From DAOTVX01 sp034436015 (GTDB taxonomy: Bacteria; Chloroflexota; Anaerolineae; Anaerolineales; Villigracilaceae), in the NCBI GenBank assembly GCA_034436015.1, contig DAOTWG010000026.1, forward strand, positions 1-48,991: a stretch of 48,991 nt of DNA, written 5' to 3'. Under the pieces are notes generated by a model that ran no database searches, had not been told where the DNA came from, and saw only the letters and a program-made list of their open reading frames with translations. Below are positions 8,207 to 16,574 of this stretch, piece by piece (position 1 is the first letter of the stretch; the number at the start of each line of letters is the position of its first letter). A program made the translations under genes and the position numbers.

Positions 8207-8228
8207 GTTATCGTTTATAATTTGGCCG
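8207..8228. promoter_or_regulatory. overlapping divergent -10 elements of pstB and pstS
   Basis: The 22-bp gap between the two start codons contains TATAAT on the plus strand (8216-8221), 7 nt before the pstS ATG. It also contains TATAAA on the minus strand (8219-8214), 7 nt before the pstB GTG. The two hexamers overlap by four base pairs. Neither gene has a Shine-Dalgarno sequence or a good -35 box. If both act as promoters, both mRNAs would be leaderless and could not be initiated at the same time. Confidence 0.5.
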
Positions 8229-9119
8229 ATGCGTTCCACCTGTGTTGTGCCCTTTCTTCTGGCGTTTTTTCTGTTGACGTCCTGCGGCGACGCTGCGTCA
8301 ACGGATGTGGTGACGCGGGCGACTTCCTTTTACATTGAGAACAAGGGATCGGATACGTTGGTCAACCTGGCGCTGGCATGGGCGGAACGTTATCAGGAGG
8401 AACACCCGGAGGTGCGAATCTCCGTCAGCGGCGGCGGATCGGGTACGGGCATTGCCGCGCTCATCAATGGGACGGTTCACATCGCCAACGCCTCACGGCG
8501 TATCAAGCCGGAAGAACTGGCGGAGGCGCAGGCGAACGGCATTAAGCCGGCGGAATTCGTCATCGCGCGGGATGCTATCGCCGTCATCGTTCATCCGGAG
8601 AATCCGGTGTCCCGTCTGACGTTGCAACAGGTTTCCGATATTTACAGCGGAAAGATCAATAACTGGGCAGAAGTCGGCGGCGAGAATCGCCCTATCGTGC
8701 GCCTCTCGCGCGAGACCAACTCCGGAACACATGTGTACTTTTTGGAAACCGTGTTGCGTCTGGGCGATAAGAATAGTCATACCCTCTTTGCCATGGATAC
8801 CCTCTTGTTGCCATCCTCGGAAGGCATTGTGCATGAAATCCGTCAGAACCCGAACGCGATCGGATATGACGGACTCGGGTATGTGCCGCCAGACCTGAAG
8901 ACCCTTGCGATTGCTCGCGCCGAGGGCGAACCCTATGTATTGCCCTCGATTGAAACGGTCAACGATGGAAGTTACCCGATTGCGCGCGACCTGTACATGT
9001 ACACGCCAGGGCAGCCAACCAACTTTGTTTTGGATTACTTGAGCTGGATTCTTTCCCCGGAAGCGCAAGAGATTGTGGCGGAACTAGGCTTCGTCCCTGT
9101 GGCGATTTCTGGACGTTGA
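8229..9119 (+). CDS. pstS: phosphate-binding lipoprotein PstS
   Basis: 296 residues from ATG 8229. A signal peptide with lipobox (LLTSC, about residues 12-17) is followed by a PstS-family periplasmic-binding domain: ENKGSDTLVNLALAWAERYQ, SGGGSGTGIAALING (phosphate-contact loop), LTLQQVSDIYSGKINNW, SRETNSGTHVYF and NAIGYDGLGY. It captures phosphate outside the cell for the Pst permease. An upstream extension of the frame is rejected because it would run through pstB and bury the signal peptide. A TATAAT hexamer ends 7 nt before the ATG and no ribosome-binding site is present. Confidence 0.93.
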   Translation: MRSTCVVPFLLAFFLLTSCGDAASTDVVTRATSFYIENKGSDTLVNLALAWAERYQEEHPEVRISVSGGGSGTGIAALINGTVHIANASRRIKPEELAEAQANGIKPAEFVIARDAIAVIVHPENPVSRLTLQQVSDIYSGKINNWAEVGGENRPIVRLSRETNSGTHVYFLETVLRLGDKNSHTLFAMDTLLLPSSEGIVHEIRQNPNAIGYDGLGYVPPDLKTLAIARAEGEPYVLPSIETVNDGSYPIARDLYMYTPGQPTNFVLDYLSWILSPEAQEIVAELGFVPVAISGR

Positions 9120-9148
9120 GAGAGATCGTAACGACTTGAGGAGATCGT

Positions 9149-10063
9149 ATGGCCTCTGAAAGGAGAACAACGCCGACGCCGGATTGGCGCGAAACGCTCA
9201 TCGCGGCTTTTATCAAAACGTGCGGTTACTCGGCCATTCTTTTCGTTATCTTGATTTTCTACTTTCTCTTGCAGGAAGGGCTACCGGCGTTGAGCGAGAC
9301 CTCGCTTTCCAATCTCTTGAGCCTGCGCTGGTATCCCATTGAAGAACATTTCGGCATAGCACCTCTCATCACCGGCTCGTTGATCGTGACGCTGGGCGCC
9401 ATGGTCGTTGCCGTGCCGTTTGGGATTGGAACGGCGGTGTTTATGTCCGAAGTAGCCCCCCGCTGGTTGCGCGGCGTTCTCAAACCGCTGATCGAAGTGT
9501 TGGGTGGCTTGCCCTCGGTGTTATTAGGCTTTCTCGGTATCCTGATTCTGGCTCCCTACCTGCGGACTGCTTTGAATCTTCCGACCGGCCTGACCGCGCT
9601 GGCCGGTTCTATCTTGTTGGGCGGAATTGCTATCCCGACCATTGTCTCTATTTCGGAGGATGCTCTTGATGCCGTGCCGCAATCATATCGAGAGGGCGCA
9701 TTGGCTCTGGGCGCCACACGCTGGCAGACTATCTGGCGTGTGACGCTTCCTGCCGCGCGCTCCGGCGTACTGACGGCGGTCATGCTTGGCCTAGGCCGTG
9801 CCATTGGCGAGACAATGACCGTGATGATGGTTACCGGCAACGCGCCGGTCGTCGCCATCGCGCTCACTTCGCTCTTCAAGCCTGTGCGCACCATGACGGC
9901 TACCATTGCTGCCGAAATGGGCGAGGTCGCCAAAGGGAGCACCCACTACCATGTCCTCTTTTTTATCGGTATTGTGCTGTTTATGATTTCTTTCATCGTG
10001 AACGTCATTGCTTCCTCCATGGTATTCCAGAGCAAGAAGCGTTCTGAGCGAGTGTTGTCGTAA
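9149..10063 (+). CDS. pstC: phosphate ABC transporter permease PstC
   Basis: 304 residues with about six membrane segments. The binding-protein-dependent permease loop is EGALALGATRWQTIWRVTLPAARSG, which contacts the ATPase. PstC-type features include IEEHFGIAPLITGSLIVT and GRAIGETMTVMMVTGN. A GAGGAG site sits 5 bases before ATG 9149. It follows pstS by 29 bases. The next gene is trpS, so the partner permease PstA, normally adjacent, is absent from this locus. Confidence 0.93.
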   Translation: MASERRTTPTPDWRETLIAAFIKTCGYSAILFVILIFYFLLQEGLPALSETSLSNLLSLRWYPIEEHFGIAPLITGSLIVTLGAMVVAVPFGIGTAVFMSEVAPRWLRGVLKPLIEVLGGLPSVLLGFLGILILAPYLRTALNLPTGLTALAGSILLGGIAIPTIVSISEDALDAVPQSYREGALALGATRWQTIWRVTLPAARSGVLTAVMLGLGRAIGETMTVMMVTGNAPVVAIALTSLFKPVRTMTATIAAEMGEVAKGSTHYHVLFFIGIVLFMISFIVNVIASSMVFQSKKRSERVLS

Positions 10064-10120
10064 TAGATCGCAAAAAAGTGCTAAAATAGTGCCATCACCT
10101 TTGGTCGTGTGAGGTTAACC

Positions 10121-11110
10121 GTGTCCGCAAAGAAAGGTCGTGTTTTTTCTGGCATTCGTCCTACCGGTCGTGCACATTTGGGCAACTATCTGGGCGCTAT
10201 CCAGAACTACGTGGCGTTGCAGGATGAATACGAGTGCATTTACTGTATTGTGGACCTGCACGCGCTGACCACGTTGGAAGATACGTCGGAATTGCGCCAG
10301 AACACCTACGAAATGGCGCTGGATTTATTGGCTGCCGGGATCCGCCCAGAGGAGACGATACTCTTCGTTCAGTCCCACGTGCCGCTCGTCACCGAGCTCC
10401 ATTTGCTGCTCTCCATGGTCACGCCGCTCGGGAAACTGACCGATTTGCCGACGTTCAAGGAAAAGGCGCGCCAGCAACCCAACAATGTCAATTACGGCCT
10501 GGTCGGCTATCCTGTGTTGATGGCAGCCGATATCGTGCTCTATCAGACCAGCGTAGTGCCGGTGGGGATTGACCAAGCGCCTCATCTTGAGTTCACGCGC
10601 GAGGTCGTTCGCTCGTTCAACTACCGTTACCGCACCAACGTTCTGATTGAGCCGCAGATGAAGACGACCGAATTCCCGAAGGTTCTCGGCATTGACGGCA
10701 AAGAGAAGATGAGCAAGAGTCTGAACAATCATATTGAGATTGCGGCGACGCCGGAAGAGACGCGCGAACGAGTCATGATGATGGTCACCGACCCGGCGCG
10801 CATCCGCCGGGCCGATCCGGGCAATCCTGATGTGTGCAACGTCTTCTCGCTGCACAAGGTCTTTTCGCCGGCAGAGGAAGTGGCGATGATTAACGTGGAA
10901 TGTCGCCGCGCGGGAATCGGTTGTGTGGAGTGCAAGCAGCGCTTTGCCGAGAATCTGAATCGCGCCCTGACGCCCTTCCGCGCTCGGCGCGCGGAACTAG
11001 CGGCCAAAGCCGATTTCGTTCACGCTACGCTGGAAGACGGTGCAAGACGGGCACGGGCCATTGCCGAGAAAACGATGGAGGAAGTACGCGCGGCCATGCA
11101 GTTGCCATAA
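10121..11110 (+). CDS. trpS: tryptophanyl-tRNA synthetase
   Basis: About 329 residues. The class I HIGH-type motif reads TGRAHLGNYLGA near residue 18-25 and the KMSKS loop reads GKEKMSKSLNN near residue 200. Trp-specific blocks include FVQSHVP, KEKARQQPNNVNYGLVGYPVLMAADI and PVGIDQAPHLE. It charges tRNA-Trp in the cytoplasm. GTG 10121 is preferred because GAGGT precedes it by 5 bases; an in-frame GTG at 10109 would put that site inside the gene. A TAAAAT hexamer (10082-10087) may be the -10 box, leaving a short leader of about 27 bases. Confidence 0.96.
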   Translation: MSAKKGRVFSGIRPTGRAHLGNYLGAIQNYVALQDEYECIYCIVDLHALTTLEDTSELRQNTYEMALDLLAAGIRPEETILFVQSHVPLVTELHLLLSMVTPLGKLTDLPTFKEKARQQPNNVNYGLVGYPVLMAADIVLYQTSVVPVGIDQAPHLEFTREVVRSFNYRYRTNVLIEPQMKTTEFPKVLGIDGKEKMSKSLNNHIEIAATPEETRERVMMMVTDPARIRRADPGNPDVCNVFSLHKVFSPAEEVAMINVECRRAGIGCVECKQRFAENLNRALTPFRARRAELAAKADFVHATLEDGARRARAIAEKTMEEVRAAMQLP

Positions 11111-11137
11111 GCAAACGTGGATAAGGGAAGGCAAAGA

Positions 11138-11575
11138 ATGCGCGTGCTGGTGCAGCGGGTGCTTCAGGGCAGTGTACGTGTAGATGGCCGGGTCGTAGCC
11201 TCGATTGGGCGCGGCCTGGTTATCTTTCTCGGCATTGGTCAAGGGGATACGGAAGAACAGGCGCGCTTTCTGGCAGAGAAGGTCGCTCAGCTGCGCATCT
11301 TCGAGGATGCCGAGAGCAAGTTCAACCTTTCACTGCTGGATGTGGGCGGCGAGGCGCTGGTCATCTCGCAGTTTACCCTCTACGGCGATGTGCGCAAGGG
11401 TCGTCGTCCTTCGTTTTCCGACGCGGCCCGGCCGGAGATCGCCGCGCCGCTGGTAGAGAAATTCACCGAGTGTCTACGGGCGCAGGGTGTCCCAACCCAA
11501 AGTGGCATCTTTGCTGCACATATGCTGGTCGAGATTCACAACGACGGCCCGGTTACCATCTGGTTGGAACGGTGA
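11138..11575 (+). CDS. dtd: D-aminoacyl-tRNA deacylase
   Basis: 145 residues, the standard DTD length. It begins MRVLVQRVLQGSV and has the catalytic/chiral-proofreading motifs SQFTLYGD and NDGPVT (the Gly-cis-Pro motif). It releases D-amino acids and mischarged glycine from tRNA, a proofreading partner to the tRNA synthetase just upstream (27 bases). ATG 11138 follows AAGGGAAGG; the open frame begins slightly upstream at 11117. The last 40 bases overlap the 3' end of the convergent P-type ATPase gene. Confidence 0.95.
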   Translation: MRVLVQRVLQGSVRVDGRVVASIGRGLVIFLGIGQGDTEEQARFLAEKVAQLRIFEDAESKFNLSLLDVGGEALVISQFTLYGDVRKGRRPSFSDAARPEIAAPLVEKFTECLRAQGVPTQSGIFAAHMLVEIHNDGPVTIWLER

Positions 11576-14343
11576 GAAGAAGAGAGGCGCAAGAAGAATT
11601 TGGTGATTTCTTCGATAAGCGCGGGAAGCGGCGCCAAGCCGATGGCCACGAGCCATTCTTGTCCGCTCAGGAAGTGAGTGTTGAAAATAGGCTGCAGGAA
11701 GGGAACGTTGCACGCCAGAAGCAGCAAAGTGATAGAGAAGGCGACCGCGTATTGCATCCATTTGTTGGCAAAGACGCCGATCTGGAACACCGAGGCGCGT
11801 TCGGAACGCACGGTATAGGCGCGGAAGAGTTCGCACAGCGAAAGGGTGACAAAGGCCATCGTCTCAGCAGCCTGGACGTCCACGCCGCGCCAGTCGTGTT
11901 GTAACACATAGACAATGGGATTCATCCCTACCGGTATCACTGCGCCGCTCTCCCGATTCCAGAGCAAGCCCAATTCAAATACTAACAGGACAACCGACGC
12001 TTGAGCAACGGTCTGGATGGCTAATCCGATTCCCGTCGTGCGGTTGACGATGGATTCACGGCGCGGGCGGGGTTTTTGTTTCATGATGTCCGGGTCGCCT
12101 TTTTCCATGGCTAGGGCCAGGGCAGGCGCGCCATCCGTAATCAAGTTCAACCAGAGCAATTGAACGGCGGTCAGCGGGGTCGGTAAGCCGGCCAGCGTTG
12201 CCAGGAAGAGGATCAGGATTTCGGCAAGGTTCGAGGAAAGCAGGAAGAACACGAATTTGCGGATGTTGCTGTAAATAGTACGCCCTTGTTCCACGGCGGC
12301 GATGATGCTCGCATAGTTGTCGTCGGTCAGCACCATGTCGGCGGTCTCTTTGGCGACGTCGGCGCCTGTAATGCCCATAGCGATTCCGATATCCGCGCGT
12401 TTGATGGCCGGCGCGTCATTGAGGCCATCACCGGTCATGGCAACCACTTCGCCATTGGCCTGCAAAGCGTCCACGATACGCATTTTGTGCTCGGGGGAGA
12501 TGCGCGCGAACACGTCGGTCTCGCGGATCTCGTTGCGTAGCGCCTCGTCGCTCAAACGGCCCAGGTCAGCGCCTGTGAGCACTTTGTGGTTCGGCCGTAG
12601 CAAGTTGATGACCTGGGCGATGGCGCGGGCGGTGTTGGGATAATCGCCGATAATCATCAGGGTACGGATGCCCGCCTGCGTTGCTTTTTCCAGCGCAGGT
12701 TTCACTTCCGGACGTAGCGGGTCAATCATCCCGATCAGGCCAACGAAGACCAAGTCATGTTCCAAGTAATTGATGTCGGGTTCCAGGTCGGGGACATTGT
12801 GTTCCAGGCGATAGGCGACGGCCAGCACGCGCAAGGCGTCTTGGGTCATGGCATCGTTGGCGTCCCGGATTCGTTGACGCGTGGCTTCGTCCAACGGACG
12901 AGGTTGGTCGTCCATGCTTTGGTATCGCGTACACAGAGGCAGGATGACGTCCGGCGCTCCTTTGACGGCGATGATATCCCAACCCTGATATTGGCTATCG
13001 TAGAAGAAGGAGATATCGTCCGCGTGGGGCTGTTTGACATCGTGTACGGTGATCATCCGTTTGCGTTCCGAGTCGAAGGGTACCTCGCTCTCGCGCGGAT
13101 AGGCCTCCTTGATTTCGATGGGGAAAGCCCCGGCTTTGGCAGCGGCTATCAGCAATGCGCCTTCCGTCAGGTCGCCAACGATGCGATATGTGTTTTCCTG
13201 TTCGCGTTCACCGGTGATTTCGAGCTCGGCGTCGTTGTTCAGGACCCCCAGCCAGAGGGCGGTCAAAGCGGCGGGGTAGTCGCGAATATGCACTTTTTGC
13301 CCATTCTTCAGAAAGTCGCCGTGCGGCGTGTAGCCTGCACCGGTAATGTCGAGGAAGGTGCCATCCACCCAGAGTCGCGTGACGGTCATCTCGTTCTGGG
13401 TTATCGTGCCGGTCTTGTCGGAACAGATGACGGTGGCGGAGCCGAGAGTCTCGACGGAGGTCAGACGGCGAATCAAGGCATGACGTCGTACCATCTCGGC
13501 CATGCCTAAGGCTAGGCTGATGGTGACTACGGCGGGCAGTCCTTCGGGCACGGCTGCAATGGCCAGACTGACAGCGATGATGAACACATCGGTGACCTCT
13601 CTGGAGTAGGTTTTGAGGTAAGCCACAGGATCGGTAAGCAGTTCGCCAATCGCGGTGTTATGCGACAGCGCGGCGACAAAGACAATGGCAACGAGCATGA
13701 GCGCTCCAATCGAAAGCGCCTTTCCCAGTTGTTCAAGGCGGCGCTGGAGAGGGGTCTCTTCTTCGTCTATGGATTGGAGCATTGTAGCGATGAGGCCGAG
13801 TTGGGTGCGCATGCCGGTAGCCGTGACCACGCCGCGCCCGCGTCCATAGGCGACCAGCGTGCCCATAAGGGCAGTGTTACGGCGGTCGCCAATGGGGACG
13901 TTCTTATCCAGTATGGTGGCCGCGTTCTTTTGTACCGGCAGCGATTCGCCGGTAAGCGAGGCTTCCTCTATTCGCAAATTGACGGCCTCCAGGAGACGTA
14001 CATCGGCTGGAACGTAGTTGCCGGCTTCCAGAAAGACGATATCGCCGGGGACGAGATCGCGTGCTAGAATAGTGACGCGATGCCCATCGCGTAGGACATG
14101 GGCTTCGGGGGTGGCCAGTTTTTTGAGCGCAACCAGCGCCGCCTCCGCGCGATGCTCCTGAATGATGCCCAGTGTCGCATTCAAAATGACGATTGCCAAG
14201 ATGGCCGCGGCCTCGATGAATTCCGACGTCTGGCCAGTATAACGATATTCATTCCATCCAATCAGGGCGGAAATCAATGCGGCGGCGATGAGCAACCAGA
14301 TAACGAAACTATTGATTTGCCCCCAAAGCATTTTCCAGAACAT
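11536..14343 (-). CDS. P-type cation (Ca2+-type) ATPase, main part
   Basis: 935 residues from the first ATG after an in-frame stop. It contains the P2-type ATPase core: TGES actuator loop (EASLTGESLPV, about residue 133), PEGLP in TM4 (VPEGLPAVVTISLALG), phosphorylation motif SDKTGTIT (about residue 310), and hinge TGDGLNDAPAIKRADIG. A C-terminal cation ATPase domain has several membrane helices. PEGLP and overall design fit SERCA/PMCA-like Ca2+ export; the ion is not proven. The family's N-terminal cation-ATPase domain is missing from this frame but lies directly upstream in the same reading frame behind TAG 14380-14382. No ribosome-binding site supports starting at 14343. Either the gene is disrupted, the stop is suppressed, or the base is an assembly error. 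The 3' end overlaps dtd by 40 bases. Confidence 0.88.
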   Translation of the reverse strand: MFWKMLWGQINSFVIWLLIAAALISALIGWNEYRYTGQTSEFIEAAAILAIVILNATLGIIQEHRAEAALVALKKLATPEAHVLRDGHRVTILARDLVPGDIVFLEAGNYVPADVRLLEAVNLRIEEASLTGESLPVQKNAATILDKNVPIGDRRNTALMGTLVAYGRGRGVVTATGMRTQLGLIATMLQSIDEEETPLQRRLEQLGKALSIGALMLVAIVFVAALSHNTAIGELLTDPVAYLKTYSREVTDVFIIAVSLAIAAVPEGLPAVVTISLALGMAEMVRRHALIRRLTSVETLGSATVICSDKTGTITQNEMTVTRLWVDGTFLDITGAGYTPHGDFLKNGQKVHIRDYPAALTALWLGVLNNDAELEITGEREQENTYRIVGDLTEGALLIAAAKAGAFPIEIKEAYPRESEVPFDSERKRMITVHDVKQPHADDISFFYDSQYQGWDIIAVKGAPDVILPLCTRYQSMDDQPRPLDEATRQRIRDANDAMTQDALRVLAVAYRLEHNVPDLEPDINYLEHDLVFVGLIGMIDPLRPEVKPALEKATQAGIRTLMIIGDYPNTARAIAQVINLLRPNHKVLTGADLGRLSDEALRNEIRETDVFARISPEHKMRIVDALQANGEVVAMTGDGLNDAPAIKRADIGIAMGITGADVAKETADMVLTDDNYASIIAAVEQGRTIYSNIRKFVFFLLSSNLAEILILFLATLAGLPTPLTAVQLLWLNLITDGAPALALAMEKGDPDIMKQKPRPRRESIVNRTTGIGLAIQTVAQASVVLLVFELGLLWNRESGAVIPVGMNPIVYVLQHDWRGVDVQAAETMAFVTLSLCELFRAYTVRSERASVFQIGVFANKWMQYAVAFSITLLLLACNVPFLQPIFNTHFLSGQEWLVAIGLAPLPALIEEITKFFLRLSSSHRSNQMVTGPSL

Positions 14344-14379
14344 GCTACGTTCTTGCTCTACCAGTTGATTGGGGCCATA

Positions 14380-14526
14380 CTATTGCAATCGGACAGCCGC
14401 CTCTTGACCGCTCAGGCCCTCCTCTCGCACTTTCAGGTGAGTCAATACTTCCTGGGGAGAAAGCGCGTGCCAGGGTTTCGATTCGGGTATAAGGTTATTG
14501 TGGCGAAGTGCTCGTTCTTTGTTCAT
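14380..14526 (-). pseudogene. N-terminal fragment of the P-type ATPase, ended by in-frame TAG
   Basis: The frame from ATG 14526 encodes a typical cation-transporter ATPase N-terminal domain (PWHALSPQEVLTHLKV, then GLSGQEAAVRLQ). It meets TAG at 14380-14382. The same frame then continues YGPNQLVEQERSM into the main ATPase frame, matching the family pattern RLxxYGPNxL. The stop therefore replaces one residue, usually Glu, Lys or Gln, and a single substitution (for example GAG to TAG) would restore one continuous gene of about 996 codons. A GGAGA lies about 11 bases before the ATG. The open frame extends further upstream to 14640 without family similarity. Confidence 0.8.
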
Positions 14527-14779
14527 AGGGTGATGAGTCTCCGCATTCAAGAAATGGTTGCCTTGGGCTGCACTGGTTGGCGCCCTAACGTTTGCCTTGT
14601 GTGAGAATAGGCCGGTGGCTTTGCAAAAGTACACTTGCACTCCCCGGCGCGAGAAAGGAGGCGCCTGGCAAGGGCAGGCTATGGGGAACTGCGAGATAGA
14701 GGCAGAGCGCGTGTGCCCGGCCGGTCACGTTGACTTGAATGAGCGGATTCGTGGACCCAGGATGACGTTGCCTCGGAAG

Positions 14780-16051
14780 TTAAACCTTTCCCGGTTCGAT
14801 ATGTGTCCCGGCCGGGAGAACCGTATCCTTCGGGATAACGACGATGCCATCCTTGACTACCCAGGAGGTGGTTATCATGTCGGTTCCGGGCGGGAAAGAG
14901 CGAATGACCACGTTTGCGCCGATGCGTGCGTTCTTGTCAATGATAGCACCTTCGATAATGCTGTTCGCGCCAATGCCGAGCGGCAACAAAGACGATTCGG
15001 ATGAGGTTGCTTCGTTCGTGTAGTAGTCCGATCCCATCAAGACGCTGTTCTTGATTTTGACTCCGGGGCCGATCACGCTGCGCACGCCGATTACCGAGTC
15101 GCGGATTTCTGATCCTTGGATGCGGCAACCTTCGGCTAGGAGTACGTTCTTCAGGATACTGTCCTCGACGATTGAGCCGGGCAAGAAGCGGGCATGTGTA
15201 TAGATAGGGTTCTCTGAATCATAAAAGTTGAACGGTGGGGTCGGGGAAGCCAGCGCCAGGTTGGTTTCGTAAAAAGAGCGAATTGTCCCAATATCCTGCC
15301 AGTATCCGTTGAACTCAAAGCCATAGACGGCGCACGTGCCTACGGCGTGAGGGATGACATCCGCGCCGAAATCGTCAAAGTCCGGATATTGAGTCAGGAT
15401 GTCTACCAGTACGTTCGTATTGAAAAGGTAAATCCCCATGGAGGCAAGCAAGGGACGCGAAGCGTCCTCGCGACTGACGAATTGTCTTTGTATTTCAGGT
15501 TCCGATGGCTTTTCGACAAAGGCCGTAATGCGGCCGTTCGCGTCGCGCTTCAGGATTCCAAAGCGCGACGCGTCTTCCCAGCCGACCGGTTGTACGGCCA
15601 CGGTTACATCCGCTTTTCGTTCCCAATGAAACACAGCCATCAGGCTATAATCCATGCGGTAGAGGTGGTCTCCGGCCAGAATCAGCACATAGTCCGCGTG
15701 GGTGGCCCTGATCGGGAACAATTGCTTGCGGACGGCATCGGCCGTGCCCTGATACCAATCTGCCGAGTCGGGCGTCTGTTGCGCGGCGAAGATTTGCACC
15801 CAGCCGGCATGGAAGCGGTCGAACTGATAGGTCTGTGTAACATGGCGGTTGAGCGAATGGGAATTAAACTGCGTCAACACGGCGATGCGGTAGATTCCCG
15901 AGTTGATGCAATTGCTGATGGGGATATCTACCAATCGGTATTTGCCGGCGATAGGCACTGCCGGTTTAGAGCGCAGGCGGGTCAGAGGATAGAGACGCTG
16001 TCCGCGTCCGCCACCCAGGATGATGGCCAGAATATCATTTAGCGTAGGCAT
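14780..16051 (-). CDS. glgC: glucose-1-phosphate adenylyltransferase
   Basis: 423 residues from ATG 16051, preceded by GAGGAGG at six bases; the frame also opens at TTG 16057. The nucleotidyltransferase loop is IILGGGRGQRLYPLT. Typical GlgC blocks are RSKPAVPIAGKYRLVDIPISNCINSGI, WYQGTADAVRKQL, LAGDHLYRMDY, FVEKP, and a left-handed beta-helix C-terminus with hexapeptide repeats. It makes ADP-glucose for glycogen synthesis and is the usual allosteric control point. No glycogen synthase or branching enzyme lies next to it. Positions 14527-14779 downstream hold no further gene. Confidence 0.96.
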   Translation of the reverse strand: MPTLNDILAIILGGGRGQRLYPLTRLRSKPAVPIAGKYRLVDIPISNCINSGIYRIAVLTQFNSHSLNRHVTQTYQFDRFHAGWVQIFAAQQTPDSADWYQGTADAVRKQLFPIRATHADYVLILAGDHLYRMDYSLMAVFHWERKADVTVAVQPVGWEDASRFGILKRDANGRITAFVEKPSEPEIQRQFVSREDASRPLLASMGIYLFNTNVLVDILTQYPDFDDFGADVIPHAVGTCAVYGFEFNGYWQDIGTIRSFYETNLALASPTPPFNFYDSENPIYTHARFLPGSIVEDSILKNVLLAEGCRIQGSEIRDSVIGVRSVIGPGVKIKNSVLMGSDYYTNEATSSESSLLPLGIGANSIIEGAIIDKNARIGANVVIRSFPPGTDMITTSWVVKDGIVVIPKDTVLPAGTHIEPGKV

Positions 16052-16071
16052 AGGCAACCTCCTCTGCCTTT

Positions 16072-16100
16072 ATCATAACGCAGAATGGATGTTGCACCAA
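16072..16100 (-). promoter_or_regulatory. promoter of glgC
   Basis: TTGGTG (16095-16100) and TATGAT (16072-16077) are separated by 17 bases. The predicted start is about 7 bases before the AGGAGG ribosome-binding site, giving a very short leader. Confidence 0.55.
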
Positions 16101-16126
16101 TACGTTCCTTGTCGGCGGCTCGTTGC

Positions 16127-16165
16127 AATAAAAAACGCGCGACCAACCTAAGGTGGTCTCGCGCG
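16127..16165 (-). terminator. rho-independent terminator of tRNA-Leu
   Basis: On the minus strand a stem pairs CGCGAGACCA with TGGTCGCGCG (one bulge) around a short loop. It is followed by TTTTTTATT. It lies about 110 bases after the tRNA-Leu gene and before the glgC promoter. Confidence 0.8.
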
Positions 16166-16272
16166 CATGGGAAAATGCACAAGCCCCCGCCGCCCACGTC
16201 TGAGCGGCGCGAGTCGCGCCCTGACGGCAACCCGTCCTGCCTGGGCAGAGGCTACTTCCCCATCGAAGGAGG

Positions 16273-16355
<83 letters not shown>

Positions 16356-16364
16356 GCTGCTATA

Positions 16365-16393
16365 AGTATACTCCTGGCGACCGCGAAGGTCAA
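16365..16393 (-). promoter_or_regulatory. promoter of tRNA-Leu
   Basis: TTGACC (16388-16393) and TATACT (16365-16370) are spaced by exactly 17 bases. The -10 box ends 9 bases before the mature tRNA, giving a minimal leader. Confidence 0.85.
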
Positions 16394-16441
16394 GGTTGCC
16401 GTACAAGTAGGATTGTTCCAAGGTCGGCGACATCCTCTTCC

Positions 16442-16470
16442 TTGCATCCTCTCTCTTCCGCGTCTATAAT
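16442..16470 (+). promoter_or_regulatory. promoter of the dnaG-rpoD operon
   Basis: TTGCAT (16442-16447), 17 bases, TATAAT (16465-16470). The transcript start is predicted near 16477, giving a leader of about 98 bases before dnaG in which I see no riboswitch or attenuator. Confidence 0.6.
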
Positions 16471-16574
16471 TCGATGTGCCTGGCATGCGGCAGAGAATTC
16501 GCTTACAGCGGTTTGAGCCGCTCATCTCAGGCGCAGCGATGAGGACGCGTTGGTTTGGCGAGTGACGGGAAGGT

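Noticed and set aside
12757..13509. 250-codon plus-strand frame opposite the P-type ATPase
   Set aside because: Antisense to the conserved phosphorylation domain; no product is recognisable.
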